Of a stretch of 39,124 bases of DNA, positions 15,469 to 23,758 are shown one piece after another. The translations under genes were made by a program, and so were the position numbers. Source of the DNA: JBIKVP01 sp044356745 (GTDB taxonomy: Bacteria; Pseudomonadota; Alphaproteobacteria; Rhizobiales; Beijerinckiaceae); assembly GCA_044356745.1 (NCBI GenBank), contig JBIKVP010000013.1, positions 1-39,124 on the forward strand, written 5' to 3'. The notes beneath the pieces were generated by a model that worked only from the letters and a program-made list of their open reading frames with translations, did no database searches and was not told where the DNA came from. Each line of letters begins with the position of its first letter. Position 1 is the first letter of the stretch.

Positions 15469-15873
15469 ATGGCTTTGAAAGTTGAACTCAAACCTGATGA
15501 GCGAATCATCATTGGGCAGGCTTTGATCCGCAATGGCGATCAACGCGCACGTCTTTTTATTGAGGGTGACGCTCCCATTTTGCGCGAGAAAGATATTTTA
15601 ACGTCAAAAACTGCCGACTCTCCTGCCAAACGCATCTATTTATCCGTCCAATTAATGTATTTAACGCAGGATATTGCTAAGCATCACACAATATATTTCG
15701 AGCTTGTACGCGACTTTTTGCAGGCTGCACCCAGTTCATTGCCACTTATTGACGATATTAATAACCGCATTTTAAGCGGTGACATGTATAAAGCTTTGAA
15801 GATTGCGAAAAAGTTGATTGATTATGAGTCGGAGTTAATTGCCCATGCACAAGGCCACAACAACATACGCTAA
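15469..15873 (+). CDS. flbT: Flagellar biosynthesis repressor FlbT
   Basis: This 134-aa protein begins MALKVELKPDERIIIGQALI, the hallmark N-terminus of FlbT, followed by the conserved GDAPILREKDIL. FlbT binds the 5' region of flagellin mRNA in Caulobacter and limits its translation; in other species it can activate. A 14-residue helical stretch with LSVQLMYLTQDIAKHHTIYFELV matches the family. I use ATG 15469, which restores the family start; an upstream in-frame ATG would add MDHGECI. It lies 35 bp after flagellin and overlaps flaF by 29 nt. Confidence 0.92.
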   Translation: MALKVELKPDERIIIGQALIRNGDQRARLFIEGDAPILREKDILTSKTADSPAKRIYLSVQLMYLTQDIAKHHTIYFELVRDFLQAAPSSLPLIDDINNRILSGDMYKALKIAKKLIDYESELIAHAQGHNNIR

Positions 15874-16219
15874 GGTTGCGCAAGAGACTTTGATCGGGCG
15901 AGAACTTGAGGCGCATGTGCTTCTTAAATCAGCCGCCCGCCTCCAAAATATTCAGGAAAATTGGGATAATGCACAAAGTGAGCTTGATGCTGCCTTGCTC
16001 AACAATCGTCGTTTATGGACTGTGCTTGTGAGTGCAACCACTGACCCTAGCAACCCTTTGCCTAATGACATCAAAAACAACATCGCCAATCTGGCTCTTT
16101 TTATTTTTAATCGCACACTTGATCTGAGTGCCAATCCGCAAAAAGAGCGCATTGATGTGCTCATTACGATCAATCGCCAGATTGCTGCGGGATTACGTGC
16201 CAAAGCTGACGCATCCTAG
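15845..16219 (+). CDS. flaF: Flagellar protein FlaF
   Basis: This 124-aa FlaF homologue starts at ATG 15845 inside the end of flbT. Recognisable stretches are YAKVAQETLIGRELEAHVLLKSAARL, which matches the family N-terminus, and NRRLWTVL followed by LPNDIKNNIANLALFIFNRT. FlaF acts with FlbT to promote flagellin translation and secretion. The 29-nt overlap with flbT implies translational coupling. A TTG at 15839 is the alternative start. Confidence 0.92.
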   Translation: MHKATTTYAKVAQETLIGRELEAHVLLKSAARLQNIQENWDNAQSELDAALLNNRRLWTVLVSATTDPSNPLPNDIKNNIANLALFIFNRTLDLSANPQKERIDVLITINRQIAAGLRAKADAS

Positions 16220-17114
16220 TTTTAGCAAATAGCCTTTGTAAATTGTCTGTTAACAGGCTGACTTTTGCCTGTTTGAAACCTGTGGATGCAGTGCCCTTAA
16301 GAGGGTGCATCATGAAAGATGCAAGATCATCACATCATCATTTTATCACGCTGATGCGGCGATTCACGCTTGACATCGATGTAGCACGTTGAAGCGTGTG
16401 GCATGAGTGTATCAGTTTGGGCCGATCAAAAATATCCCATAAAAATCAATTGCTTATAGTGTAAGGCTTTTGAGCCTGGCATATTTGAAGCGTGAAGCCT
16501 TAAACAGATCATTAACTTTTGAGCAATTCCGCACGCGAAATGATTAAGGTTAATTTTGGGCGAATATTAAAAAATAATTAATGTTTCCATCCACTTGGCA
16601 AAAAGCTGTTGAAAACATTCACTCGTCCACAGGTGATTAGCGCAAACACATTGCCTTAGTGATGAATCGATTCGGGTTGCCATGGTTAGATCGGCTCGCT
16701 AGTGTCTTTATATCTTAAGGCCGCCCACTATCGAAACTGCCCGAAAGATCATTGTTACAAGTTTTGTCATGGCTATGTGTCATGGCTACGCATTTTGTGA
16801 TGATGATTTGACAGCGCACTGGATAGCTCGGTTCTTTCCTATCCGCTTCAGACGTGTGTTTTATCATCACGAGTTATCATTCTAACGTTTTCACGTTTAG
16901 AAAGAGAATTCGTGTGCGTTGATGTGGCTGTTTTAATTGGAGTAGCACCATGTTTTTCAATGTTTTTCCACCACCCCCTTTTTAAAATTTATTTCACCCC
17001 ATCTTAAAGACAAAAAGTCGTCAAATGAACCTCTCTCATCACTTATCCTCTTGCAGGTGAGGGTGTGGTTATTTGTATTTTTTTTAATGTGATAAGCCTG
17101 AAACGAGAACGAGA
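16220..17114. other. Long non-coding region upstream of dnaA
   Basis: About 900 bases lack a credible gene. The region includes an AT-rich stretch near 16540-16590 with a CtrA-type site, and two imperfect DnaA-box-like motifs: CCTGTGGATG near 16279 and CGTCCACAGG near 16623, which share the CCACA core but differ from TTATCCACA. A symmetric zone lies around 16311-16395 (repeated GATGATG and CATCATC). It probably holds dnaA promoter and control elements, but it has too few good DnaA boxes to call an origin. Confidence 0.45.
16567..16581 (+). promoter_or_regulatory. Perfect CtrA-type site TTAA-N7-TTAA upstream of dnaA
   Basis: TTAAAAAATAATTAA matches TTAA-N7-TTAA exactly. Because the surroundings are AT-rich, chance is a real alternative. 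Its position between the flagellar cluster and dnaA would suit cell-cycle control. Confidence 0.4.
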
Positions 17115-18719
17115 ATGCGGAAAGCAGAAGATATGTCAGCACGCCCGACAACCCAACGTCAAATGTCTTCCAACAGCGAACAAGAAAGTCAAATACCTCC
17201 AACCCCATCAACGCATACACCCCATGAGAGCGTTTTCTCGCACGAGGCAAACCAGTTTGATCGCAGCACATCTGAGATGAATGCCGCATCGACACGTGAC
17301 ATGGCGGATATTTGGTCGCGCATTAAACGCCGTTTACGCATCGAATATGGTGAGGATGTATTTTCAAGCTGGTTTGCACGCCTTGAAGTTGAAGAAGCGC
17401 AAGGGAATGTCGCTTATTTAAGTGTGCCGACACGTTTTCTCAAAAGCTGGATTGAAGCGCATTATGCGGATCGCATTACGGCACTTTTTAAAGCTGAAAC
17501 AGAAGAATTTGCTGTATCGGTTGAGCAAATACAGCTTGCGGTGCGCGGCACGGCGATGCGTGATATGGGCGTGACACACAATCCACGTCCACGCCTGATG
17601 CCCACACGGGTTGAAAGCACATCGGGCACAGCGCTCACCACCCATACGTCTGCTCCTTCTGAGCGTCAAGAAGGTGAATTCGGTGCGAATGCGCTTGATC
17701 CACGTTTAGGTTTTGAGACATTTCTAGTGGGTCGCTCTAATGCGCTTGCTCATGCTGCTGCTGAGCGTATTGCTCATCATGAGAGCGGGCCAGCGCTTTA
17801 TAATCCGCTCTTTATTCATGCGAATGTCGGTTTAGGAAAAACGCATCTTTTACAAGCCATTGGCAATCAAGCCTTGAAAAACGGCAAGCGCGTGATTTAT
17901 CTCACCGCTGAGCGTTTCATGTATGGTTTTGTCGCAGCCTTAAAAGCACAAAACGCCATGGCCTTTAAAGAACGTTTGCGCAATATTGATCTTCTCATCA
18001 TTGACGATGTGCAATTTTTACAAGGCAAATCCATTAGTCAGGAATTTGGCCACACCATCAATGCTTTGATTGATGCTGGCAAGCAGATTGTGGTTGCAGC
18101 TGATCGTCCTCCTTCAGAACTTGAGGCTCAAGATGACCGCGTACGCTCCCGTTTGGCGGGTGGTTTGGCTGTTGAAATGGCTGCTCTTGATGAAGAATTA
18201 CGCAAGCGCATTCTTACCGCACGCATCACAGCGGTGAAAGCAGCACACCCCTCCTTTCACGTTGGCGATGCCGTCATCAGTTTCATCGCACATACGATTA
18301 CAACCAATGGCCGCGATCTTGATGGTGCCGTTAACCGCCTTCTCGCGCATTCAACGCTTACGCAAGGCCCCATTACACTAGAGACTGCTGAAACCGCGAT
18401 CCGTGACCTCGTCAAAAATCGTGAGCCAAAGCGTGTCAAAATTGAAGATATTCAAAAGCTCGTTGCGAATCGTTATAATGTGTCTCGGGCAGATATTCTC
18501 TCAGAACGCCGCACAGCTGCCGTGGTGCGTCCGCGTCAGATTGCGATGTACCTGTCAAAATCATTGACGCTACGCTCGCTGCCTGAAATTGGGCGCCGCT
18601 TTGGTGGACGTGATCACACCACGGTGCTTCATGCCGTGCGCAAGATCGAACAGTCTTTAACCAGTGACATTGCACTCAATGAAGAAATTGAGCTGCTCAA
18701 GCGCATGTTACAAGATTAA
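17115..18719 (+). CDS. dnaA: Chromosomal replication initiator DnaA
   Basis: This 534-aa AAA+ initiator binds DnaA boxes and melts the origin. Domain I (about 65-140) includes DIWSRIKRRLRIEYGEDVFSSW. A long polar linker follows. The AAA+ part starts at FLVGRSNALA, with Walker A NVGLGKTH near residue 237, Walker B LLIIDDVQFL near 295, and sensor ADRPPSELEAQDDRVRSRL. Domain IV ends with the signature GGRDHTTVLHAVRKIE. The N-terminal 60 residues are longer and more polar than in many homologues; starts at 17145 or 17163 are possible. The gene lies after flaF and a 900-bp gap, and in front of a sulfonate transporter, not beside rpsT, which is 11 kb away here. Confidence 0.96.
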   Translation: MRKAEDMSARPTTQRQMSSNSEQESQIPPTPSTHTPHESVFSHEANQFDRSTSEMNAASTRDMADIWSRIKRRLRIEYGEDVFSSWFARLEVEEAQGNVAYLSVPTRFLKSWIEAHYADRITALFKAETEEFAVSVEQIQLAVRGTAMRDMGVTHNPRPRLMPTRVESTSGTALTTHTSAPSERQEGEFGANALDPRLGFETFLVGRSNALAHAAAERIAHHESGPALYNPLFIHANVGLGKTHLLQAIGNQALKNGKRVIYLTAERFMYGFVAALKAQNAMAFKERLRNIDLLIIDDVQFLQGKSISQEFGHTINALIDAGKQIVVAADRPPSELEAQDDRVRSRLAGGLAVEMAALDEELRKRILTARITAVKAAHPSFHVGDAVISFIAHTITTNGRDLDGAVNRLLAHSTLTQGPITLETAETAIRDLVKNREPKRVKIEDIQKLVANRYNVSRADILSERRTAAVVRPRQIAMYLSKSLTLRSLPEIGRRFGGRDHTTVLHAVRKIEQSLTSDIALNEEIELLKRMLQD

Positions 18720-18735
18720 AACTCCCTCAAGGCGT

Positions 18736-18764
18736 TTGACAATAAGAACGTATCGTTCTATGAG
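18736..18764 (+). promoter_or_regulatory. Promoter with palindrome in the spacer, upstream of ssuA-like operon
   Basis: A perfect -35 TTGACA (18736-18741) is followed after 17 bases by TATGAG (18759-18764), a 4/6 match to the -10. The spacer holds the inverted repeat AGAACG-TAT-CGTTCT (18745-18759), ideally placed for a repressor. Which protein binds is unknown; LysR-type activators usually sit further upstream. Confidence 0.55.
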
Positions 18765-18815
18765 AAGGATAATATGACTTATCCTTCCTCAATGAACTGA
18801 TCAGGAGATCACCCT

Positions 18816-19808
18816 ATGTCTCATTATCTATCGCGTCGTGTGGCGCTGGCTGCCATCACAGCAGGTGCGTTTTTAGGTGCATTTGCATCGCTTTCAAGCG
18901 AGGTTCGTGCGCAAAATGTAAAAGAAATACGTATTGATTTTGCGACTTATAACCCTGTTTCACTTGTTCTTAAAGACAAGGGTTTTTTGGAAAAAGAATT
19001 TGAAAAAGACGGGATCACGGTTCGCTGGGTGCAATCAGCAGGTTCCAATAAAGCGCTTGAGTTTCTCAATGCGGGGTCGCTTGATTTTGGCTCAACAGCA
19101 GGAGCTGCTGCGCTTATCGGGCGCATCAACGGCAATCCAATCAAATCGGTTTACGTTTATTCACGCCCTGAGTGGACGGCGCTTGTCACAAAGCCCGCAT
19201 CAGGGATCAAAACTGTTGCTGATCTTAAAGACAAACGCGTTGCTGTGACCCGTGGTACAGATCCGCACATTTTTCTCGTGCGTGCGCTTGCGGAAGCTAA
19301 ACTGACCGAGAAAGATGTCAAACTTGTACTGCTACAACATGCAGATGGGCGTCTTGCGCTTGAACGCGGTGATGTCGATGCGTGGGCAGGGCTTGATCCG
19401 ATGATGGCGGCCTCTGAAATTGAAGGCGGTTCAGTGCTGTTTCATCGCAATGCAGCGGCTAATACATGGGGTATTCTCAATGTGCGCGAAGCGTTCGCTA
19501 AAGAAAATCCTGAGCTGGTTAAGCGTGTATTGTCTACTTATGAAAAAGCACGCAAATACACTCTTGAAAATCCGGCAGAGCTCAAAAAAATCTTTATTGA
19601 CCTTACCAAGTTGCCTGAAACGGTTGTTGATCGTCAACTTGGACAGCGCACTGAGCTGACGCACAGCGCGATTGGTGCAGCTCAAGCGGAGACAATCCTT
19701 GCCGCAGGCAATGCCCTTAAAGAAGCAGGTGTCCTTCCAGCAAACACAGATGTAAAAGCCACAGTTGATGCGCTGATTGATTCAAGCTACTTGTCGGCTG
19801 GAAAATAA
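18816..19808 (+). CDS. ssuA: Aliphatic sulfonate (SsuA/TauA-type) ABC transporter substrate-binding protein
   Basis: This 330-aa periplasmic binding protein has an N-terminal signal peptide of about 32 residues (MSHYLSRRVALAAITAGAFL, cleaved after a VRA-like site). The mature protein shows IRIDFATYNPVSLVLKDKGFLE, QSAGSNKALEFLNAGSLDFG and KDKRVAVTRGTDPHIFLVRAL, as in the SsuA/NMT1-like family. These proteins catch alkanesulfonates or taurine to supply sulfur. GGAGATCACC lies before the ATG. It is the first gene of an A-C-B operon. Taurine or another organosulfur ligand cannot be excluded. Confidence 0.85.
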   Translation: MSHYLSRRVALAAITAGAFLGAFASLSSEVRAQNVKEIRIDFATYNPVSLVLKDKGFLEKEFEKDGITVRWVQSAGSNKALEFLNAGSLDFGSTAGAAALIGRINGNPIKSVYVYSRPEWTALVTKPASGIKTVADLKDKRVAVTRGTDPHIFLVRALAEAKLTEKDVKLVLLQHADGRLALERGDVDAWAGLDPMMAASEIEGGSVLFHRNAAANTWGILNVREAFAKENPELVKRVLSTYEKARKYTLENPAELKKIFIDLTKLPETVVDRQLGQRTELTHSAIGAAQAETILAAGNALKEAGVLPANTDVKATVDALIDSSYLSAGK

Positions 19809-19845
19809 AAGAAGTGCGCTCGCCTCAGTGAGACAACATTCGCCC

Positions 19846-20658
19846 ATGCAGCCAGAGCAAAAAACATCACAACCACCTCTCACTTCACACGGAGCGCTCT
19901 ATCCGTGGCTGTTAGGGCTGGTTGTGCCGCTCTCATTAGGTTTGATCTGGGAAGGCGTTGTGGCGTTTCAATTTGCTGAAGGGCGACTTGCGCCGCCACC
20001 CTCAAAACTTTTTGCGACTTTATGGGCGCTGGCCACATCTGGAGAGTTATTTTCTCACATGATGGTGACGCTCAAACGTATCGGAGCAGGTTTTTTCCTA
20101 GGGGCGTTCGCTGGTACATTGCTCGGAGCCCTCACAGGTGCATCACGCAGTGCACGTCTTATTCTTGATCCGAGTTTACAAGCGCTTCGCGCCATTCCGT
20201 CTATTGCTTGGGTTCCACTATTTATTTTATGGCTTGGAATTTTTGAAGCCTCCAAAATCGCGCTTATTGCAATGGGGGTCTTCTTCCCCGTTTACTTAGG
20301 GGTTGCCGGAGCCATTGTGTCGGTGGACCGTAAACTCATTGAAGTGGGTCGTATTTTTCGTCTTACACGTTTAGAACTGGCACGACGTGTTTTACTCCCT
20401 GCGATTTTGCCCTCCTGGATCGTTTCTTTGCGCTCGGGTTTAGGCTTGGGCTTCATGTTTGTCGTCGCAGCGGAATATATGGGTGCGAGTGAAGGTCTGG
20501 GCTATTTATTGCTTGATGGTCAACAACTCGGTAAGCCCGATCAGATTATCGCCGCGATTTTGACTTTTGCAGTCTTAGGAAAAGCCACGGACACACTGCT
20601 CGTGATGGTCACGCAACCGTTGACATTATGGCAGGATATTTCGCGGGAGCGGATGTAA
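19846..20658 (+). CDS. ssuC: SsuC-type ABC transporter permease
   Basis: This 270-aa membrane protein has about six helices. It carries the BPD_transp_1 features of sulfonate/nitrate/taurine permeases: an N-terminal half with FAEGRLAPPPSKLFATLWAL, AIPSIAWVPLFILWLGIFEASKI, and the EAA-like loop SVDRKLIEVGRIFRLTRLEL. It carries the substrate across the inner membrane. I take ATG 19846 as the start, since the upstream open frame overlaps ssuA; the ribosome site is weak. Its stop codon TAA overlaps the ssuB ATG. Confidence 0.88.
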   Translation: MQPEQKTSQPPLTSHGALYPWLLGLVVPLSLGLIWEGVVAFQFAEGRLAPPPSKLFATLWALATSGELFSHMMVTLKRIGAGFFLGAFAGTLLGALTGASRSARLILDPSLQALRAIPSIAWVPLFILWLGIFEASKIALIAMGVFFPVYLGVAGAIVSVDRKLIEVGRIFRLTRLELARRVLLPAILPSWIVSLRSGLGLGFMFVVAAEYMGASEGLGYLLLDGQQLGKPDQIIAAILTFAVLGKATDTLLVMVTQPLTLWQDISRERM

Positions 20659-21443
20659 TGCTAAGCATTGAGCGCCTCTCAAAAACCTATAGCGATGGCA
20701 CATGTGCTTTAATGGACGTTAGCGTGACTGTTCGCGCAGGGGAGATTGTCGCGCTTGTAGGGGGCTCAGGATGCGGCAAAACAACGTTGCTACGGCTTAT
20801 TTCAGGGCTCGATCGCACACCTGAGGGACTTATTCGTGTTGATAACGATGTGATCCAAGAGCCCCATCCGATGATCGGCATTGTGTTTCAAGAAGCGCGA
20901 TTGTTTCCGTGGCTGAGTGTTGCTGAAAATGTTGGCTTTGGTTTGCGTGATGTATCCTCGCAGGAGCGTCCAGAGCGGATTCATCACGCTTTAGAGAAAG
21001 TGGGACTGGGTGAACATAGCGCCCGTTGGCCGCGTGAACTTTCGGGCGGGCAACAACAGCGCGTCGCGATTGCCCGTGCGTTTGTGACAAAACCGAAAGT
21101 GATGCTGCTTGATGAGCCGTTTTCTGCACTTGATGCCTTTACACGCCAAAGTCTTCACGCCCATTTGCTTGCATTATGGGAAGAGCATCGCCCCACGATT
21201 TTGATGGTAACACATGACGTCGAAGAGGCTGTGGCATTGGCTGATCGTGTGCTTGTGATGCAGCCAAATCCGGGGCGGGTGTTTGATGAAATGCACTTAG
21301 GATTGGCGCGTCCACGGGATATGCGACAAGCGGCATGTGAAGCGGCGAAGCGCCGCATTCTCAATGCGCTTGATCAAAGCTTGAAACCAAACGCCATTCC
21401 TCGTATCGAAGTGTCACAAGAAAGCGCCGCCCGCTGGTGGTGA
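20658..21443 (+). CDS. ssuB: SsuB-type ABC transporter ATP-binding protein
   Basis: This 261-aa ATPase drives the sulfonate importer. It has Walker A GGSGCGKTTLL (about 35-45), signature LSGGQQQRVAIARA near 128, Walker B VMLLDEPFSALD near 152 and the H-loop in VTHDVEEA near 187. ATG 20658 shares its A with the permease stop (TAATG), so translation is coupled; a longer frame upstream adds permease antisense-like residues and is rejected. The order ssuA-ssuC-ssuB is typical. Confidence 0.9.
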   Translation: MLSIERLSKTYSDGTCALMDVSVTVRAGEIVALVGGSGCGKTTLLRLISGLDRTPEGLIRVDNDVIQEPHPMIGIVFQEARLFPWLSVAENVGFGLRDVSSQERPERIHHALEKVGLGEHSARWPRELSGGQQQRVAIARAFVTKPKVMLLDEPFSALDAFTRQSLHAHLLALWEEHRPTILMVTHDVEEAVALADRVLVMQPNPGRVFDEMHLGLARPRDMRQAACEAAKRRILNALDQSLKPNAIPRIEVSQESAARWW

Positions 21444-21468
21444 CACATCAACACATAAGGATATGTTT

Positions 21469-22002
21469 ATGAGCTCTGATCATCCTATCGATTCAACGAC
21501 TCTTCGTGCGCTCCAAGCACCGCTTAAAGAGAGTTATCGCGATAACCCAGATGTGGCCGTGATTACACTCAAAGCCCATGGCTCGATTGATGAGAACAAA
21601 ATTTCCTGCAAAGTTGAAACAGGGCGCGCGATTATGGAAGCGGGTCTTCACCCTGCCACGGGCGGCTCTGGCGCTGAGTTATGTTCAGGCGACATGCTCC
21701 TTGAAGCCCTTGTCGCATGTGGAGGTGTAACACTCAAAGCTGTTGCAACGGCGCTTGAAATCCCGCTTAAAAAAGGGGTTGTGAAGGCCGAGGGCGATCT
21801 TGATTTTCGCGGCACGCTTGGTGTTGATAAAACCGCACCTGTTGGTTTTCGCGCCATTCGCCTCACCTTTGAAGTGGATGCAGGCGACACTCCGCAAGAT
21901 AAACTTGATTCACTCCTCAAGCTCACAGAGCGTTATTGCGTCGTGTTTCAAACGCTCAATACAAAGCCTGAGCTGAATGTAAAAATGACCAGAAGCGAAT
22001 AA
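21469..22002 (+). CDS. OsmC/Ohr-family protein
   Basis: This 177-aa protein has the OsmC layout with two redox cysteines, C84 in VACGGVTLKAVA and C157 in ERYCVVFQTL, which in the family reduce organic hydroperoxides. SGDMLLEALVACGGVT is the central motif. It lies 25 bp after the ABC ATPase and is probably the last gene of that operon, a pairing seen near sulfur transport genes, which suggests a role in organosulfur metabolism or its oxidative by-products. I chose ATG 21469, nine bases after AAGGA; ATG 21463 is too close. Confidence 0.85.
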   Translation: MSSDHPIDSTTLRALQAPLKESYRDNPDVAVITLKAHGSIDENKISCKVETGRAIMEAGLHPATGGSGAELCSGDMLLEALVACGGVTLKAVATALEIPLKKGVVKAEGDLDFRGTLGVDKTAPVGFRAIRLTFEVDAGDTPQDKLDSLLKLTERYCVVFQTLNTKPELNVKMTRSE

Positions 22003-22143
22003 TTGTCGTTATGAGTCACTGGCCATGATCGTGTAGAAAGCAATCCAGAAAAGTCATACTGCAATTTAAAACACTGTCTTGCTGTGCTTCTGCCTATGTT
22101 AAAAACAGAAGTTGCGGCAATGATTGATTGCTCTAAACCCTTA

Positions 22144-23508
22144 TCACCCTCCCCGCTTGCGGGATGTGCCGGTTTTTTTGGCACTGGTGAGGGGGACTAT
22201 GTTTTTGTTGCTTTTGCGTGCTTCCTGCTCGGCCATATCCACAAACTGACAAATGCGCGGTGCAATTTCTTTGCGGAATTTTGAGCCATTGAACACGCCA
22301 TAGTGCCCAACACCTTTTTGCAGATGATCAAGCTTGAGATGATCGGGTAAATTCGGCGTCAGATCATGCGCAGCCTGTGTTTGGCCAATACCTGAAATAT
22401 CGTCTTTCTCGCCTTCAACGGTCATCAAAGCAACTGTGCGAATGGCATTCAAATCAACTTTCTCACCACGGTGCATTAATTCGCCTTGCGGCAAGGCATG
22501 TTTAACAAAAACCATATCGACCGTTTGTAGATAAAACTCCGACGTTAAATCCATCACGGCAAGATATTCATCGTAAAATTCGCGATGCTTTTCTGCTGAG
22601 TCGCCGTCATCCTTGACGAGGTGCTGATACATATCCCAATGCGCCATCATATGACGTTCAGCGTTCATCGCCATAAAGCCCGAAAGCTGTAAAAAGCCAG
22701 GATACACTTCACGCATGAAGCCCAGTGATGTGAAAGGGACTTTCACGATGCAATGCTTTTGAAACCACTCAATACCACGCTCTTTGGCAAGAAGATTAAC
22801 TTTTGTTGGCGAACGGCGCGTATCAATAGGACCACCCATCAAAATCATTGAGGCAGGAGCACAAGGATCATGCCTTGCATCCATCAATGCTGCTGCGGCC
22901 ATAACAGGCACGGACGGTTGGCACACGGCAAGTGCGTGAACGTTCGTTCCAAGATGCTGGATCATCTCAATGACGTAATCAATATAGTCATCCAGATCAA
23001 AGCGCCCCGCTGTCAGGGGAACCATGCGCGCATCTGCCCAATCGGTGATATACACCTCGTGTGTGGGCAAAAACGCCTGAACCGTGCCGCGTAAAAGTGT
23101 TGCATAGTGGCCAGACATCGGTGCAACGATCAAAAGCTTTGGCTGATCTGGACGTTTTCCCGGAAATTCGCGATCAAAATGTACAAGGCGGCAAAAAGGC
23201 TTTTCCCAGACCACGTGTTCGAACACAGGAACATTTTTGCCATCAACAACCGTTGAATCAAGACCGAAATCTGGTTTGCCATAACGGCGTGTGGTGCGCT
23301 CAAACATCTCACAAGCCGCCGAGACGCTACGCCCAAACGAGGTATACGTTAACGGGTTTGCCGGACTATTAAAGAAAAACCGTGTCGCACCCGATACAGC
23401 TCTTAATGGCCCCGCCACGGCATGAGCCGCTTCATAATAGTAATACGCAACACTCATCACGCCCTTTAACATATCAATGCCTTCCATCACATGTGCTGGA
23501 GAGGCCAC
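22144..23508 (-). CDS. phaZ: Intracellular polyhydroxyalkanoate depolymerase
   Basis: This 454-aa alpha/beta hydrolase degrades stored polyhydroxybutyrate granules in the cytoplasm. It has the PhaZ-type nucleophile as cysteine (C196 in ALAVCQPSVP) with the histidine near residue 417 in GVGHYGVFNG. Other family stretches are FEHVVWEKPFCRLVHF and ITDWADARMVPL. The N-terminal 60 residues are helical, and the C-terminal tail (about 430-454) is basic. GTG 23508 follows AGGATG; ATG 23487 is a possible alternative. It stands alone, convergent with the OsmC gene. No pha synthase genes are visible. Confidence 0.92.
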   Translation of the reverse strand: MASPAHVMEGIDMLKGVMSVAYYYYEAAHAVAGPLRAVSGATRFFFNSPANPLTYTSFGRSVSAACEMFERTTRRYGKPDFGLDSTVVDGKNVPVFEHVVWEKPFCRLVHFDREFPGKRPDQPKLLIVAPMSGHYATLLRGTVQAFLPTHEVYITDWADARMVPLTAGRFDLDDYIDYVIEMIQHLGTNVHALAVCQPSVPVMAAAALMDARHDPCAPASMILMGGPIDTRRSPTKVNLLAKERGIEWFQKHCIVKVPFTSLGFMREVYPGFLQLSGFMAMNAERHMMAHWDMYQHLVKDDGDSAEKHREFYDEYLAVMDLTSEFYLQTVDMVFVKHALPQGELMHRGEKVDLNAIRTVALMTVEGEKDDISGIGQTQAAHDLTPNLPDHLKLDHLQKGVGHYGVFNGSKFRKEIAPRICQFVDMAEQEARKSNKNIVPLTSAKKTGTSRKRGG

Positions 23509-23758
23509 ACAAGCCCATCCTGATCACTATAATTATTCAAGCCTTTAATTCTATGCGCAAAAAGACTAAAGAAGCTTTAGCTTTCGATTAAGGCTACGTC
23601 TCCTGTACGTGTGAAAGTGGCACTATGTTCCTTATTCAGTTTTTCTTTTTGCAAAAGCGGTTACGAAACACTTGAGAAAAGTCGCATTTTAAGGGAAAGC
23701 GTTAAAGAAAGTTTGCGTGCTCCCCGCGCTCCCCAAATTGGATGAAAGGCACTTTATC

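Noticed and set aside
16220..17114. Chromosome origin next to dnaA
   Set aside because: Only imperfect DnaA boxes are visible and no cluster of them; no skew information is available.
22144..22200. Terminator-like GC hairpin with T run
   Set aside because: It lies within the phaZ reading frame, in the basic C-terminal tail; the GTGCC/GGCAC pairing is weak and coding explains it.
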